Part shown: piece by piece, positions 51,947-60,052 of the stretch | Numbering within the stretch: position 1 is the first letter of the stretch | How the letters are laid out: every line of letters starts with the position of its first letter | NCBI RefSeq assembly: GCF_027625995.1 | Contig: NZ_CP115396.1 | Location: forward strand, 1,984,001-2,048,000 | Reading direction: 5' to 3' | Source: Hymenobacter yonginensis | Lineage (GTDB): Bacteria; Bacteroidota; Bacteroidia; Cytophagales; Hymenobacteraceae | DNA length: 64,000 nt | The notes under the pieces: generated by a model | The model's input: only the letters and a program-made list of their open reading frames with translations | The model's database searches: none | Told to the model about the DNA's origin: nothing | Position numbers and translations under genes: made by a program

Positions 51947-52825
51947 TTACCTTCTCATCGCCTTTTCAATCTCATCCCACATCGGGGCCGGAATGGCTTC
52001 GAGCTTATTGAACTCGCCGGCGCCGTTGAGCCACTCGCCGCCGTCCAGGGTAACCACTTCGCCGTTCATGTAGGCCGAGAAGTCCGATACCATGTAGGCG
52101 GCCAGATTGGCCAGTTCCTGGTGGTCGCCGACGCGCTTGAGGGGCACCGAGGCGGCGGGGTCGAGCTTTTTGGCCAGCGGCTCCGGGAACAGGCGGCTCC
52201 AGGCGCCTTCCGTCGGGAACGGGCCGGGGGCAATGGCATTGGAGCGGATGCCGTACTTGGCCCACTCCACGGCCAGCGAGCGGGTCATGGCCAGCACGCC
52301 AGCTTTGGCGGCGGCTGACGGCACCACGTAGGCCGAGCCCACCGAGGCATAGGTGGTCACGATGTTGAGGATGGTGCCGGGCTTCTTGTCGGCAATCCAG
52401 CGCTTGCCAAACGCCAGCGTGCAGTTGTAGGAGCCGCGCAGCACAATGTCCACAATCACGTCGAAGGCCTTGTGGCTCAGGCGCTCCGTGGGGCTGATGA
52501 AGTTGCCGGCCGCGTTGTTAAGCAGCACGTCCACGCCGCCAAAGGTGTCGATGGTTTTCTGCAGCAGGGCCTCCACTTCGTCGTACTTGCGCACGTCGCA
52601 CTGCACGGCCAGCACGTTCTGGTTCTGAGTTTGCTCGCGCAGCTCGGCAACGGTTTTCTCCAGCACGTCCAGCTTGCGGCTGCTGATGACCACGTTGGCG
52701 CCCAGCTGCAGAAAGTAGGTGGTCATGGCCCGGCCCAGGCCAGTGCCGCCGCCCGTCACGACGATGGTTTTGCCTTGGAGCGCGTTGTCGCGGAGCATGG
52801 GTTGGGCGTAGGGATGAGCTGACAT
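51947..52825 (-). CDS. SDR family reductase (2,4-dienoyl-CoA reductase-like)
   Basis: 292 residues; ATG at 52825 (a second ATG at 52798 is possible). The Rossmann motif TGGGTGLGRAMTTYFLQLGA, SSRKLD and NNAAGNFISPTERLS match the peroxisomal-type 2,4-dienoyl-CoA reductase branch. The catalytic region is SAYVVPSAAAKAGVLAMTRS, where the Ser-x3-Lys pair (SAAAK) replaces the usual YxxxK, as in that branch. It would help degrade unsaturated fatty acids by reducing dienoyl-CoA with NADPH. It is a single gene facing the DUF1571 gene across a long palindrome. Confidence 0.9.
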   Translation of the reverse strand: MSAHPYAQPMLRDNALQGKTIVVTGGGTGLGRAMTTYFLQLGANVVISSRKLDVLEKTVAELREQTQNQNVLAVQCDVRKYDEVEALLQKTIDTFGGVDVLLNNAAGNFISPTERLSHKAFDVIVDIVLRGSYNCTLAFGKRWIADKKPGTILNIVTTYASVGSAYVVPSAAAKAGVLAMTRSLAVEWAKYGIRSNAIAPGPFPTEGAWSRLFPEPLAKKLDPAASVPLKRVGDHQELANLAAYMVSDFSAYMNGEVVTLDGGEWLNGAGEFNKLEAIPAPMWDEIEKAMRR

Positions 52826-53069
52826 AAAGCGGAAAGGTGGAATGGGAAGAAAAGAAAGAATAGCCTAGCTGCAGCAGAGAAACCGCGACCTGCGTGGCCC
52901 AATATTAGAAATCATTGATTTTCAATACCGGCCCGGTCTGGTTTTTTCTGCCAACCAGCGGGCAAGTTCAAAAAAACTCCTAACATAGCCCCGGGTGCCC
53001 GGCTTCAGCAGGCTTCCTACGTGCCGCCCCAACGCGGTGCGCGGGAAATTTCCGCACCTTTACCCCCGA

Positions 53070-53933
53070 ATGTCTGACTCTTCCAACTCTCCCCGTCCCA
53101 CTCCCACAACCGTTGCTGTTCTCGGCTGCGGCTGGCTTGGGCTCCCACTGGCAAAGGCGCTGGTGGCCGAGGGCTACGCCGTCAACGGCTCTACCACCAC
53201 TCCCACCCACATGCTCACGCTGCGCGACGCCGGCATCCGGCCGTACCTGCTACGCCTGGGTCCCGAATTCTCGCAGATTGACGCCGACTCGCTGCACGCA
53301 CTGCTGGCTGGCGTGGATGTGCTAGTGCTGAATGTGCCGCCCCGGGCGGCCGCTGCCGGAGCCTATCCGGCGCTGCTGCGGCCGGTGGGCTCGGCGGTGG
53401 CGGCGGCTGGCGTGCGGCACGTGCTGTTCGTCAGCTCCACCGGCGTCTACCCCAACGAAAACCGCGTCATGCGCGAATCAGACGCCGTTTCGTCGCCGGA
53501 TGCGCCCGTAGATCTGCTGCGGGCCGAAGGGCAGTTTACGCCCCGCTGGGGGCAGTGGCTGACCACGGTGGTGCGCCTGGGCGGCCTGTTCGGCCCCGAC
53601 CGGCCGCCGGGCCGCTTCCTAGCCGGCCGCCACGACTTGCCCCAGGGCGAGGCTCCCGTCAACCTGATTCATCTCGACGACTGCATCGGGCTGCTGCAGC
53701 ACATCATCCGGGAGAAAGCCTGGGGTTATACGTTCAACGCCTGCGCCAGCCAGCATCCGTCGCGCAGCACGTTCTACACCGCCGCCGCCGCCCACATGGG
53801 GTTGCCGGCCCCCACGTTTCAGCCCGAAGACGCCAGCCCAAGCGGCAAAACCATCGACAGCTCGCTGCTGCGCGAAACCACCGGCTACCAGTTCCGGCAC
53901 GACGACCTGCTGGCCGCCCTGGCCTCCTGCTGA
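53070..53933 (+). CDS. NAD-dependent epimerase/dehydratase family protein (YeeZ-like)
   Basis: 287 residues from ATG at 53070; the longer frame from 52995 adds non-coding sequence. The Rossmann start VAVLGCGWLGLPLAKALVAE matches the atypical GCGWLG signature of YeeZ-type SDRs. Later features are VLVLNVPPRAAAAG, HVLFVSSTGVYPNENRVMRE, VVRLGGLFGPDRPPGRFLAG and VNLIHLDDCIGLLQHII. The YxxxK Lys is absent at the usual place, as in other extended atypical SDRs, so catalytic activity is uncertain. It reads toward the HI0933-like flavoprotein gene. Confidence 0.87.
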   Translation: MSDSSNSPRPTPTTVAVLGCGWLGLPLAKALVAEGYAVNGSTTTPTHMLTLRDAGIRPYLLRLGPEFSQIDADSLHALLAGVDVLVLNVPPRAAAAGAYPALLRPVGSAVAAAGVRHVLFVSSTGVYPNENRVMRESDAVSSPDAPVDLLRAEGQFTPRWGQWLTTVVRLGGLFGPDRPPGRFLAGRHDLPQGEAPVNLIHLDDCIGLLQHIIREKAWGYTFNACASQHPSRSTFYTAAAAHMGLPAPTFQPEDASPSGKTIDSSLLRETTGYQFRHDDLLAALASC

Positions 53934-54125
53934 TCACGGATTTAGCCAGATTTTTCAGATTAGTCGGATTTTGTAGCCGATTCCAGTTGTAGACGATTAC
54001 AAAGGATGATAATAAAAAAAGAGGCTTGCCAACTGGCAAGCCTCTCTTGTGTGGCCGTAACGGCGAACCAGTCAGCGCCGTCTACAAAATCCGACCAATC
54101 CGAAAAATCCGGCTAAATCCGTGAT
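53933..54125. repeat. Long-range inverted repeat (44-bp arms) enclosing a hairpin
   Basis: Left arm 53933-53976 and right arm 54082-54125 pair with three mismatches (ends ATCACGGATTTAGCC). Between them is a strong hairpin at 54019-54047 (AAGAGGCTTGCCA pairs with 54034-54047), flanked by A and T tracts. It fills the gap between two same-strand genes and overlaps the last base of the upstream stop codon. Confidence 0.85.
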
Positions 54126-54137
54126 TAGCTTTGCAGC

Positions 54138-55394
54138 GTGAACGACTTGAATTCGACGGTGGCGGTGCTGGGGGGTGGGGCCGCTGGCTTTTTTGGAGCC
54201 ATTGCCTGCGCCGAGGCCAACCCGCGCCTGACGGTGGTGCTGCTGGAAAAAACTGGCAAGCTGCTGAGCAAAGTGCGGATTTCGGGCGGCGGGCGCTGCA
54301 ACGTCACGCACGCCGCCGACACGCCTGCCCAGCTCGTGCAACACTACCCACGCGGGGCCAAGCAGCTCAAGGAGCCCTTCCGGCAGTTCGACGCGCAAGC
54401 CACCATTCAATGGTTTGCCAGGCGCGGCGTCCAGCTCAAAACCGAGCCCGACGGCCGCATGTTTCCCGTCACCGACTCGTCGGAAACCATTGCGCAGTGT
54501 CTGCTCGATGCCGCCCGGCAGGCCGGGGTGCGCATCCTCACCCAGACTTCACCCGAGCGGATTGAGGTGCTGCCGGCTGGTGGCTTCTGCCTGCACCTCA
54601 CGGGCGCCCACGCCGGCGAAATGCGGGCAGGTCGGCTGCTGATAGCCACCGGCGGCGCCCCCAAAACCGAGCAGTACAACTGGCTGCGGGAACTGGGCCA
54701 CGGCATTGCCGAGCCGGTGCCCAGCCTGTTCACCTTCAACGTGCCGGCCTCGCCGCTGCGCGAGCTGCCGGGCGTGAGCGTGCCGCTGGCGCGGGTGCGG
54801 GTAGCGGGCGAAAAGCTCGAATACGAAGGACCGGTGCTCGTGACGCACTGGGGCATCAGCGGCCCAGCGGTGCTCAAGCTCTCAGCCTGGGGCGCACGCC
54901 GCCTGCACGAGCTAAGCTACCAGAGCACGGCCCTCATCAACTGGATTCCGACCCACACCGAAACCACCCTCCGCGCCTTCCTGCACGAATACCGCGAGCA
55001 GCACGGCCGTAAGGTGGTGGCCTCCAACCCGCTGTTCGGGCTGCCCCAGCGGCTCTGGCGCACCCTCACCGACCAGGCCGGCGTGGAGCCCGAAGTACGC
55101 TGGAACGAACTGCCGGCCAAGCCGCAGAACCGCCTCATCGAAGCCCTGCTGAACACGGCCCTCACGGTGCGGGGCAAAACCACTTACAAAGATGAATTCG
55201 TGACCTGCGGCGGCGTGCTGCTCAGCGAAATCAACATGAAAACCATGGAAAGCCGCCGCGTACCAGGCCTGCACTTTTCCGGCGAAGTCCTTGATATAGA
55301 CGGAATTACCGGCGGCTTCAACTTTCAGGCGGCCTGGACGACCGGCTACCTCGCCGGCCAGGCCATGAGCCGCCCGGTACTACCGGAAGCGTAG
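54138..55394 (+). CDS. HI0933/BaiN family FAD-dependent oxidoreductase
   Basis: 418 residues with a GTG start at 54138, 13 bp after the repeat. The dinucleotide-binding motif VAVLGGGAAGFFGAIACAE, the family hallmark KVRISGGGRCNVTH, LLIATGGAPKTEQYNWLREL and THWGISGPAVLKLSAWGAR are all present. The C-terminus has SGEVLDIDGITGGFNFQAAW TTGYLAG. The family is a conserved set of flavoproteins with few known substrates (one member reduces bile acids). Cytoplasmic. Substrate unknown. Confidence 0.92.
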   Translation: MNDLNSTVAVLGGGAAGFFGAIACAEANPRLTVVLLEKTGKLLSKVRISGGGRCNVTHAADTPAQLVQHYPRGAKQLKEPFRQFDAQATIQWFARRGVQLKTEPDGRMFPVTDSSETIAQCLLDAARQAGVRILTQTSPERIEVLPAGGFCLHLTGAHAGEMRAGRLLIATGGAPKTEQYNWLRELGHGIAEPVPSLFTFNVPASPLRELPGVSVPLARVRVAGEKLEYEGPVLVTHWGISGPAVLKLSAWGARRLHELSYQSTALINWIPTHTETTLRAFLHEYREQHGRKVVASNPLFGLPQRLWRTLTDQAGVEPEVRWNELPAKPQNRLIEALLNTALTVRGKTTYKDEFVTCGGVLLSEINMKTMESRRVPGLHFSGEVLDIDGITGGFNFQAAWTTGYLAGQAMSRPVLPEA

Positions 55395-55477
55395 TCCGAC
55401 GCAACCCCGCGCCGTAGTTGGGAGTACAAGACAGCATTCATCCCTGTTTTACCACCCCCAACCTAACTACCTTTCCC

Positions 55478-55927
55478 ATGGACGCTAAAGTAATGCAAGC
55501 CGGCCTCAACGAACTGATCGAAACGCTGAAGGATGGCCAAAAAGGCTACGCCGAAGCCATGACCGACGTAGAGGACGCTGATCTGAAAGAGACGTTCAAG
55601 AAATACGCCGCCCAGCGCTCCTCCTATATCACCGAGCTGGAAGACCAGATGCACAAGCTCAACCTGCACCCCGAGGAAGAGTCGTCCATCACCGGCACCA
55701 TTCACCGCGCTTTCATCAACCTCAAAGGCTTGGTAACCAGCAAAGACCGTCACAGCATTCTGGCCGAGTGCGAGCGGGGCGAAGACTACGCCAAGGGCGC
55801 TTACGAGAAGGCTCAGAAAATCCAGGACATTCCAGCCGACCTCAAAGCCATCATCACGAAGCAGGCGGCCGGCATCACGCAGGGCCACGACGAAATTCGT
55901 GACCTGCGCGACGCCGCCAAGAAATAA
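55478..55927 (+). CDS. PA2169-type four-helix-bundle protein (DUF2383)
   Basis: 149 residues from ATG at 55478. Two helix pairs resemble ferritin-like bundles: LNELIETLKDGQKGYAEAMT, FKKYAAQRSSYITELEDQMH, SILAECERGEDYAKGAYEKA. The family hallmark HRAFINLKGLV is present and the Glu residues ELxDQ and ECERGED sit in ferritin-like places. Such proteins are often stress-induced; no enzyme activity is assigned. Two hairpins follow before the convergent helicase gene. Confidence 0.88.
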   Translation: MDAKVMQAGLNELIETLKDGQKGYAEAMTDVEDADLKETFKKYAAQRSSYITELEDQMHKLNLHPEEESSITGTIHRAFINLKGLVTSKDRHSILAECERGEDYAKGAYEKAQKIQDIPADLKAIITKQAAGITQGHDEIRDLRDAAKK

Positions 55928-55980
55928 TCACAGATGTTGCTGATAGGATTGATTTCACAGATTTCAACCCCTTCAACACA

Positions 55981-56010
55981 AAGAAAGCCGCTTCAGTAGG
56001 AGCGGCTTTC
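55981..56010 (+). terminator. Hairpin terminator of the DUF2383 gene
   Basis: AAGAAAGCCGCT (55981-55992) pairs with the following AGCGGCTTTCTT and is trailed by TTTT. Confidence 0.85.
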
Positions 56011-56065
56011 TTTTTTGAGAACTCACGAAACGACCTGCGAAAGCCGCCCCTATAATTCCAATCAA

Positions 56066-56103
56066 CGCAAAAGAGCCACTTCAAATGAAGTGGCTCTTTT
56101 GCG
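56066..56103 (-). terminator. Hairpin terminator of the DEAD-box helicase gene
   Basis: CGCAAAAGAGCCACTTCA (56066-56083) pairs perfectly with 56086-56103. It lies 56 bp beyond the helicase stop on the minus strand. Confidence 0.85.
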
Positions 56104-56158
56104 TTAATCAGCTCAGATTGAAATCTGTGAAATCAACTTCATCTGCAACATCTGTGAT

Positions 56159-58075
56159 TTAGCTGTCGTCGCGCTTGCCTTTGTAGCCGCCGCCGTAGCT
56201 GCTGCCACCTTCCCGACGGTTACCGCCACCGTAGGAGCCGCCGCCGTAGCTACCGCCACCGCGGTTGCCACCGTAGGAGCCGCCACCGCGGTTGCCGCCG
56301 TAGCTGCTGCCACCTTCCCGACGGTCGCCGTAGCTACCGCCGCGGTTGCCGCCGTAGCTGCCGCCGCCTTCGCGACGCTCGCCACCGCCGAACCCACCCG
56401 GGCCCCGACGAGGACGCTCGCCGCCGAAGCCGCCGCGGTTACCGCCTTCCTGCTGCGCGTCGCCTTCCTGGCGGGGCGTAGCAATGTTGAAGGCTACCGG
56501 ACGACCCTGGATGGAGCTGCGGCCGAGCTGGCTCACCACTTCTTCCACGAACTCATTCGGTACTTCCACGAAGCTGAACTTGTCGTAAAGGGCAATATCG
56601 CCGACTTTGCTGGCCGTGAGGCTGGTGTTTTCGGCAATCAGGTCTACGATGTCGCGGGGGTGCAGGCGATCCTTCTTACCCATCGTCACGAACAGACGGG
56701 TGAAGCCGGCGCGGGCGGCACCTTGGGTACGGCTGGCGTCGAGGCTTTCCTGGGCGCGCTTGTCTTCCTTCATCGTCATCTTGAGCAGGGCGGCGGCTAC
56801 GTCCAAGGACGTGATACCATCCTCCTGGTCCTGGTCGATGAGGCGCTGCACGCGGGCCACGTACTTGTCGAGGTTGCCTTTCTCAATTACCTCCTTGATG
56901 GAGTTGAGCATCAGCGTGGTTTTCACCTCCGACACATCTTCGAAGGACGGCACGCGCTCCTGCTTGATGGTAGCTTTGGTGAAGCGCATGATGTCGCGCA
57001 GCTTGTAGATGTCGCGGCCGCTCACGAAGGTGAAGGCTTTACCCTGCTTGCCGGCGCGGCCGGTGCGGCCGATGCGGTGCACGTAGTATTCCTCGTCGGC
57101 GGGCAGGTCGTAGTTTACTACCACTTCCACGTTGTCCACGTCGATGCCGCGGGCGGCTACGTCGGTAGCTACCAGGATTTCGAGGGTGCCTTTGCGGAAT
57201 TTATCCAGCGTGTTCTGGCGCTGCTGCTGGCCCATGTCGCCGTGCAGGCCTTCGGCGAAGTAGCCTTTGGCCTGCAGGTCGCCCACAATCTCGTCCACCA
57301 TACGCTTCGTGTTGGCGAAGACGATGCCCGACTTGATATTGTACATGTCGATGAGGCGGGTTAGCACGTCTTTTTTCTGCGGCCCACGCACCTCGAAGTA
57401 GCTCTGCTCGATGTTGGTAACCGTCATTTCCTGATGGTTTACCTTCACGATCTGCGGATCCTTCTGGTAGCGCTTGGTCATCTCCATGATCGGCTTGCTC
57501 ATGGTAGCCGAGAAGAATACCGTCTGGCGGTCTTCGGGCATTTTCTTGAGCACCGTCTCGATATCGTCGCGGAAGCCCATGTCGAGCATTTCGTCGGCCT
57601 CATCGAGAATGATCATTTTGCAATGCTCCAGCTTGAGCGTACCACGCTCGATGTGGTCCATTACGCGGCCGGGGGTACCAATTACGATCTGCACGCCACG
57701 CTCCAGAGCGCGGAACTGCCGGTCGTAAGAAGAGCCACCGTAGATCGGCACGACGGCCAGACCACGCTTGTATTTGCCCAGTTTCTGGATTTCGCCCGAA
57801 ACCTGCACCGCCAGCTCGCGGGTGGGGCAGAGCACGAGGCACTGTACTTCGCGCGAATCGGTGTCGATACGCTCAATGGCGGGGATGGAGAAGGCGGCGG
57901 TTTTGCCGGTGCCGGTCTGGGCTTGGCCGATTACGTCGCGGCCCTGGAGCAGGACCGGAATGCCGGCGGCCTGGATGGGGGATGCTTCTTCGTAGCCAAC
58001 TTCGGTGATGGCACGCTGCATTTCTTCAGAGAGGGTCAGCTCGCTGAACTTGGTCTTAACGGTTTCGTTTTCCAT
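56159..58075 (-). CDS. DEAD-box RNA helicase with DbpA-type RNA-binding domain and RGG tail
   Basis: 638 residues. The helicase core is complete: [75 protein letters not shown] DbpA-like RNA-recognition domain lies at about 455-535 (FVTMGKKDRLHPRDIVDLIA, IALYDKFSFVEVPNEFVEEV). The last ~90 residues are Gly/Arg/Ser/Tyr repeats (GGNRGGGSYGGNRGGGSYGG) and translate tandemly repeated DNA (about 56165-56450). It is CsdA/DeaD-like and probably unwinds structured RNA in ribosome assembly or cold adaptation. A long 5' leader of about 170 nt precedes it. Confidence 0.94.
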   Translation of the reverse strand: MENETVKTKFSELTLSEEMQRAITEVGYEEASPIQAAGIPVLLQGRDVIGQAQTGTGKTAAFSIPAIERIDTDSREVQCLVLCPTRELAVQVSGEIQKLGKYKRGLAVVPIYGGSSYDRQFRALERGVQIVIGTPGRVMDHIERGTLKLEHCKMIILDEADEMLDMGFRDDIETVLKKMPEDRQTVFFSATMSKPIMEMTKRYQKDPQIVKVNHQEMTVTNIEQSYFEVRGPQKKDVLTRLIDMYNIKSGIVFANTKRMVDEIVGDLQAKGYFAEGLHGDMGQQQRQNTLDKFRKGTLEILVATDVAARGIDVDNVEVVVNYDLPADEEYYVHRIGRTGRAGKQGKAFTFVSGRDIYKLRDIMRFTKATIKQERVPSFEDVSEVKTTLMLNSIKEVIEKGNLDKYVARVQRLIDQDQEDGITSLDVAAALLKMTMKEDKRAQESLDASRTQGAARAGFTRLFVTMGKKDRLHPRDIVDLIAENTSLTASKVGDIALYDKFSFVEVPNEFVEEVVSQLGRSSIQGRPVAFNIATPRQEGDAQQEGGNRGGFGGERPRRGPGGFGGGERREGGGSYGGNRGGSYGDRREGGSSYGGNRGGGSYGGNRGGGSYGGGSYGGGNRREGGSSYGGGYKGKRDDS

Positions 58076-58256
58076 GTCAGTGTTGATGGAGTGGAGTGAA
58101 TAGCTCTGAAAACAGCGGATTCAGCGACGCTCTTCTCTCCCACTCAACACAACGACAAGTGACGGAAGCAACGGACGGAAGACAAAGCCGGCCCAACAAG
58201 TTTCTTTAAGGCAGCTCACAAGCTGCGCGGAACGTGGCCGTTCTCAAATGCGGCTG

Positions 58257-58264
58257 CAAAGGTA
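58257..58264 (-). promoter_or_regulatory. Bacteroidota -7 box TACCTTTG of the helicase gene
   Basis: Minus-strand TACCTTTG lies about 180 bp upstream of the ATG at 58075, implying a 5' leader of about 170 nt. Long leaders are common on cold-induced helicase genes. Confidence 0.55.
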
Positions 58265-58323
58265 CGGATTATTTGTTGGTAATCCAGATAACAGATAATC
58301 ATTTCAATGTAGACACTTCAAGC

Positions 58324-58418
58324 ACGTCATGCTGAGCTTGTCGAAGCATCTCTACGGCTTCGTTGCAGTGCTAATCCAGTGAAGCGGTAGAGATGCTTCG
58401 ACAAGCTCAGCATGACGT
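58324..58418. repeat. Inverted repeat with perfect 32-bp arms
   Basis: Left arm 58324-58355 and right arm 58387-58418 are exact reverse complements (core GCTTGTCGAAGCATCTCTAC). It is the longer sibling of the element at 22155-22220 and lies in the 432-bp gap between the helicase and cold-shock genes, which holds no other gene. Confidence 0.9.
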
Positions 58419-58452
58419 AATTTCTTCTCTTATAGTCCCTCAACCGCATAAA

Positions 58453-58483
58453 AAAAGCAGGCTCCCTGAGGGAACCTGCTTTT
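58453..58483 (-). terminator. Hairpin terminator of the cold-shock gene
   Basis: AAAAGCAGGCTCCC (58453-58466) pairs with 58470-58483, with one mismatch. On the minus strand it ends in a T-tract, 25 bp past the stop at 58508. Confidence 0.85.
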
Positions 58484-58507
58484 CTAAGTATCCGAAAAGG
58501 AAACGGA

Positions 58508-58699
58508 CTAAGCCAGCTTCACTTTTACAGCATTCAGACCTTTGCGGCCCTGAGCAATTTCGAATTGAACTTTGTCGTTGTCGCGAATCTCGTCGATGCA
58601 CTCCGTAACGTGAACGAAGATGTCTTCGCCGGTGCCGTCAACTTTGATGAAGCCGAAACCTTTGGTTTCGTTGAAGAATTTTACAGTTCCTGTCTGCAT
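58508..58699 (-). CDS. cspA: CspA-family cold shock protein
   Basis: 63 residues from ATG at 58699 (MQTGTVKFFNETKGFGFIKV). The longer frame to 58795 lies in the leader and is not part of the fold. Both RNA-binding motifs are present: KGFGFIKV (RNP1-like) and EDIFVHVTE (RNP2-like, FVH). KGLNAVKVKL ends the five-stranded OB barrel. It binds single-stranded RNA or DNA as a chaperone in the cytoplasm. The ~105-nt leader between the -7 box at 58812 and the ATG is typical of temperature-regulated csp genes. Confidence 0.95.
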   Translation of the reverse strand: MQTGTVKFFNETKGFGFIKVDGTGEDIFVHVTECIDEIRDNDKVQFEIAQGRKGLNAVKVKLA

Positions 58700-58811
58700 G
58701 GTACTTGTGATGATGGATGGTTCTGTAAGAAAAGCAGTACTCAACTCTGCTTTCCCCTTCTCATCGAAAGTACTCAACAGGCCTGTGGTAGCCACAATTC
58801 TTAAACTGTCC

Positions 58812-58819
58812 CAAAGATA
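58812..58819 (-). promoter_or_regulatory. Bacteroidota -7 box TATCTTTG of the cold-shock gene
   Basis: Minus-strand TATCTTTG lies 112 bp upstream of the ATG at 58699, giving a leader of roughly 105 nt. Confidence 0.6.
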
Positions 58820-58937
58820 GCGGAAGTTTTGAGTTTCACTCCTTCCAAGCCAAGAACTTGTATATAGCTGCCGTTAGGTACAGTTTCAGAAGCGCCGGTT
58901 TTGGCGTTCCTTTACGGCCGCCAACCCGCTGCCTGCC

Positions 58938-59348
58938 ATGCCTACGCCCGCTTTCCGCTTTTCGCACCTGCTCACCGTCCAGCCCGAAGACATCGACGAG
59001 CTGGACCACGCCAACAACGTGCAGTACGTGCGCTGGGTGCAGGACACGGCCGCCGCGCACTGGCACACCGCCTACCCACCCGCCGACGGCCACTCCTATA
59101 TCTGGGTGGTGCGGGAGCACCGCATCCGCTACCACCACCCGGCCCTGCTGGGCGAGCAGCTGCGCTGCACCACCTGGATTGGCGAGGTGCGCGGCGCCCA
59201 GAGCCAACGCTTCGTGCGCATCGAGCGGGCCGAGGATGGCAAGCTGCTCTGCGAAGCCGAGACGCAGTGGGTGCTGCTGGACCCGCAAATCAAGCGCCCG
59301 GTGCGCGTGACGCCGGAGATGATTGAGCGGCTGTGGGGGGCGGTGTAG
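58938..59348 (+). CDS. 4HBT hotdog-fold acyl-CoA thioesterase
   Basis: 136 residues from ATG at 58938. The hotdog motif DIDELDHANNVQYVRWVQDT carries the catalytic Asp of the 4-hydroxybenzoyl-CoA thioesterase group. VREHRIRYHHPALLGEQLRC and FVRIERAEDGKLLCEAETQW form the central sheet. It is probably a YbgC/FadM-like acyl-CoA thioesterase in the cytoplasm. It is divergent from the cold-shock gene. Confidence 0.9.
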   Translation: MPTPAFRFSHLLTVQPEDIDELDHANNVQYVRWVQDTAAAHWHTAYPPADGHSYIWVVREHRIRYHHPALLGEQLRCTTWIGEVRGAQSQRFVRIERAEDGKLLCEAETQWVLLDPQIKRPVRVTPEMIERLWGAV

Positions 59349-59349
59349 C

Positions 59350-59979
59350 TCAGCGCCTCCCATTGGCTTGTTTGCCAAAGAATACTTGGTAAGTAAGAGA
59401 GTAATAGGGAGACATACTGGTATCAGGTGGCATAAACTTGAATACCTCCGTGAACTGCGGTCCATTCGCAATGAACTGCCACTTGCGGGTTGAAGGCAGT
59501 GTTGTTGGCAGGCAGGGAAACAACCGTTTTACAACCAAACGCACCGCGGCTTGCGTCGCTTGTTGAGAAGAGTCAACATTCAGTAGCCAAGTACCCTGCA
59601 CCTCGAATATCCTTCCTTTGCGGTCGGCGGAGAAGTTCACGGCGCCATTTGCGGCGCCATCTTCAAGCTGCACTGACAATTGGGGGTGCGTAGATATATA
59701 ATCACTGATTTGAGGATACCAATAGTTGTAGCCGCTGTTCGGATCAAAATTGAACGTCAGAGATGTGTCAAGCGCACTTAACTGGCTGCCGATGGAAAGC
59801 AATGGCTTGCCGCGGAACTGTAGGCACAGCGGTTGCGTGTAGTGTCGGGCAGTATCAAAGCCAGTGGACGCTACCAGCGAGTCTGCTCGGTAAGCTTGTC
59901 TCACTTCCCTGGCGGCCGAGTCGTCGCTGCAAGCACCTGCTACTAAAGCAATAAGCAGCCCCAGGTAAAAACGTCCCAT
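59350..59979 (-). CDS. Hypothetical lipoprotein, 209 aa
   Basis: ATG at 59979 (a second ATG lies three codons upstream). The signal peptide RFYLGLLIALVAGAC ends in a lipobox. The mature part has a beta-rich C-terminal half with KWQFIANGPQFTEVFKF and a central ADRKGRIFEVQGTW. No family is recognised. The stop abuts the thioesterase stop (1-bp gap). GC content is lower than the neighbours. Confidence 0.72.
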   Translation of the reverse strand: MGRFYLGLLIALVAGACSDDSAAREVRQAYRADSLVASTGFDTARHYTQPLCLQFRGKPLLSIGSQLSALDTSLTFNFDPNSGYNYWYPQISDYISTHPQLSVQLEDGAANGAVNFSADRKGRIFEVQGTWLLNVDSSQQATQAAVRLVVKRLFPCLPTTLPSTRKWQFIANGPQFTEVFKFMPPDTSMSPYYSLTYQVFFGKQANGRR

Positions 59980-60052
59980 GTCTTGCATGCTTATATCCCT
60001 GCCAACCTACGGTATCTTGCTGAATTAGCAGTTATAGGCCTACCCTCTTCCA

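Larger units (their letters stand above)
55926..56159. repeat. Long-range inverted repeat (42-bp arms) around two terminators
   Basis: Left arm 55926-55967 and right arm 56118-56159 are reverse complements apart from a patch of mismatches near the middle (ends AATCACAGATGTTGC). The space between holds both terminators of the convergent genes. Each arm overlaps the adjacent stop codon by one or two bases. Confidence 0.8.

Noticed and set aside
56165..56450. Short tandem repeats that could suggest a CRISPR array
   Set aside because: They are in frame and translate as Gly/Arg/Tyr repeats of the helicase tail; there are no unique spacers of constant length.
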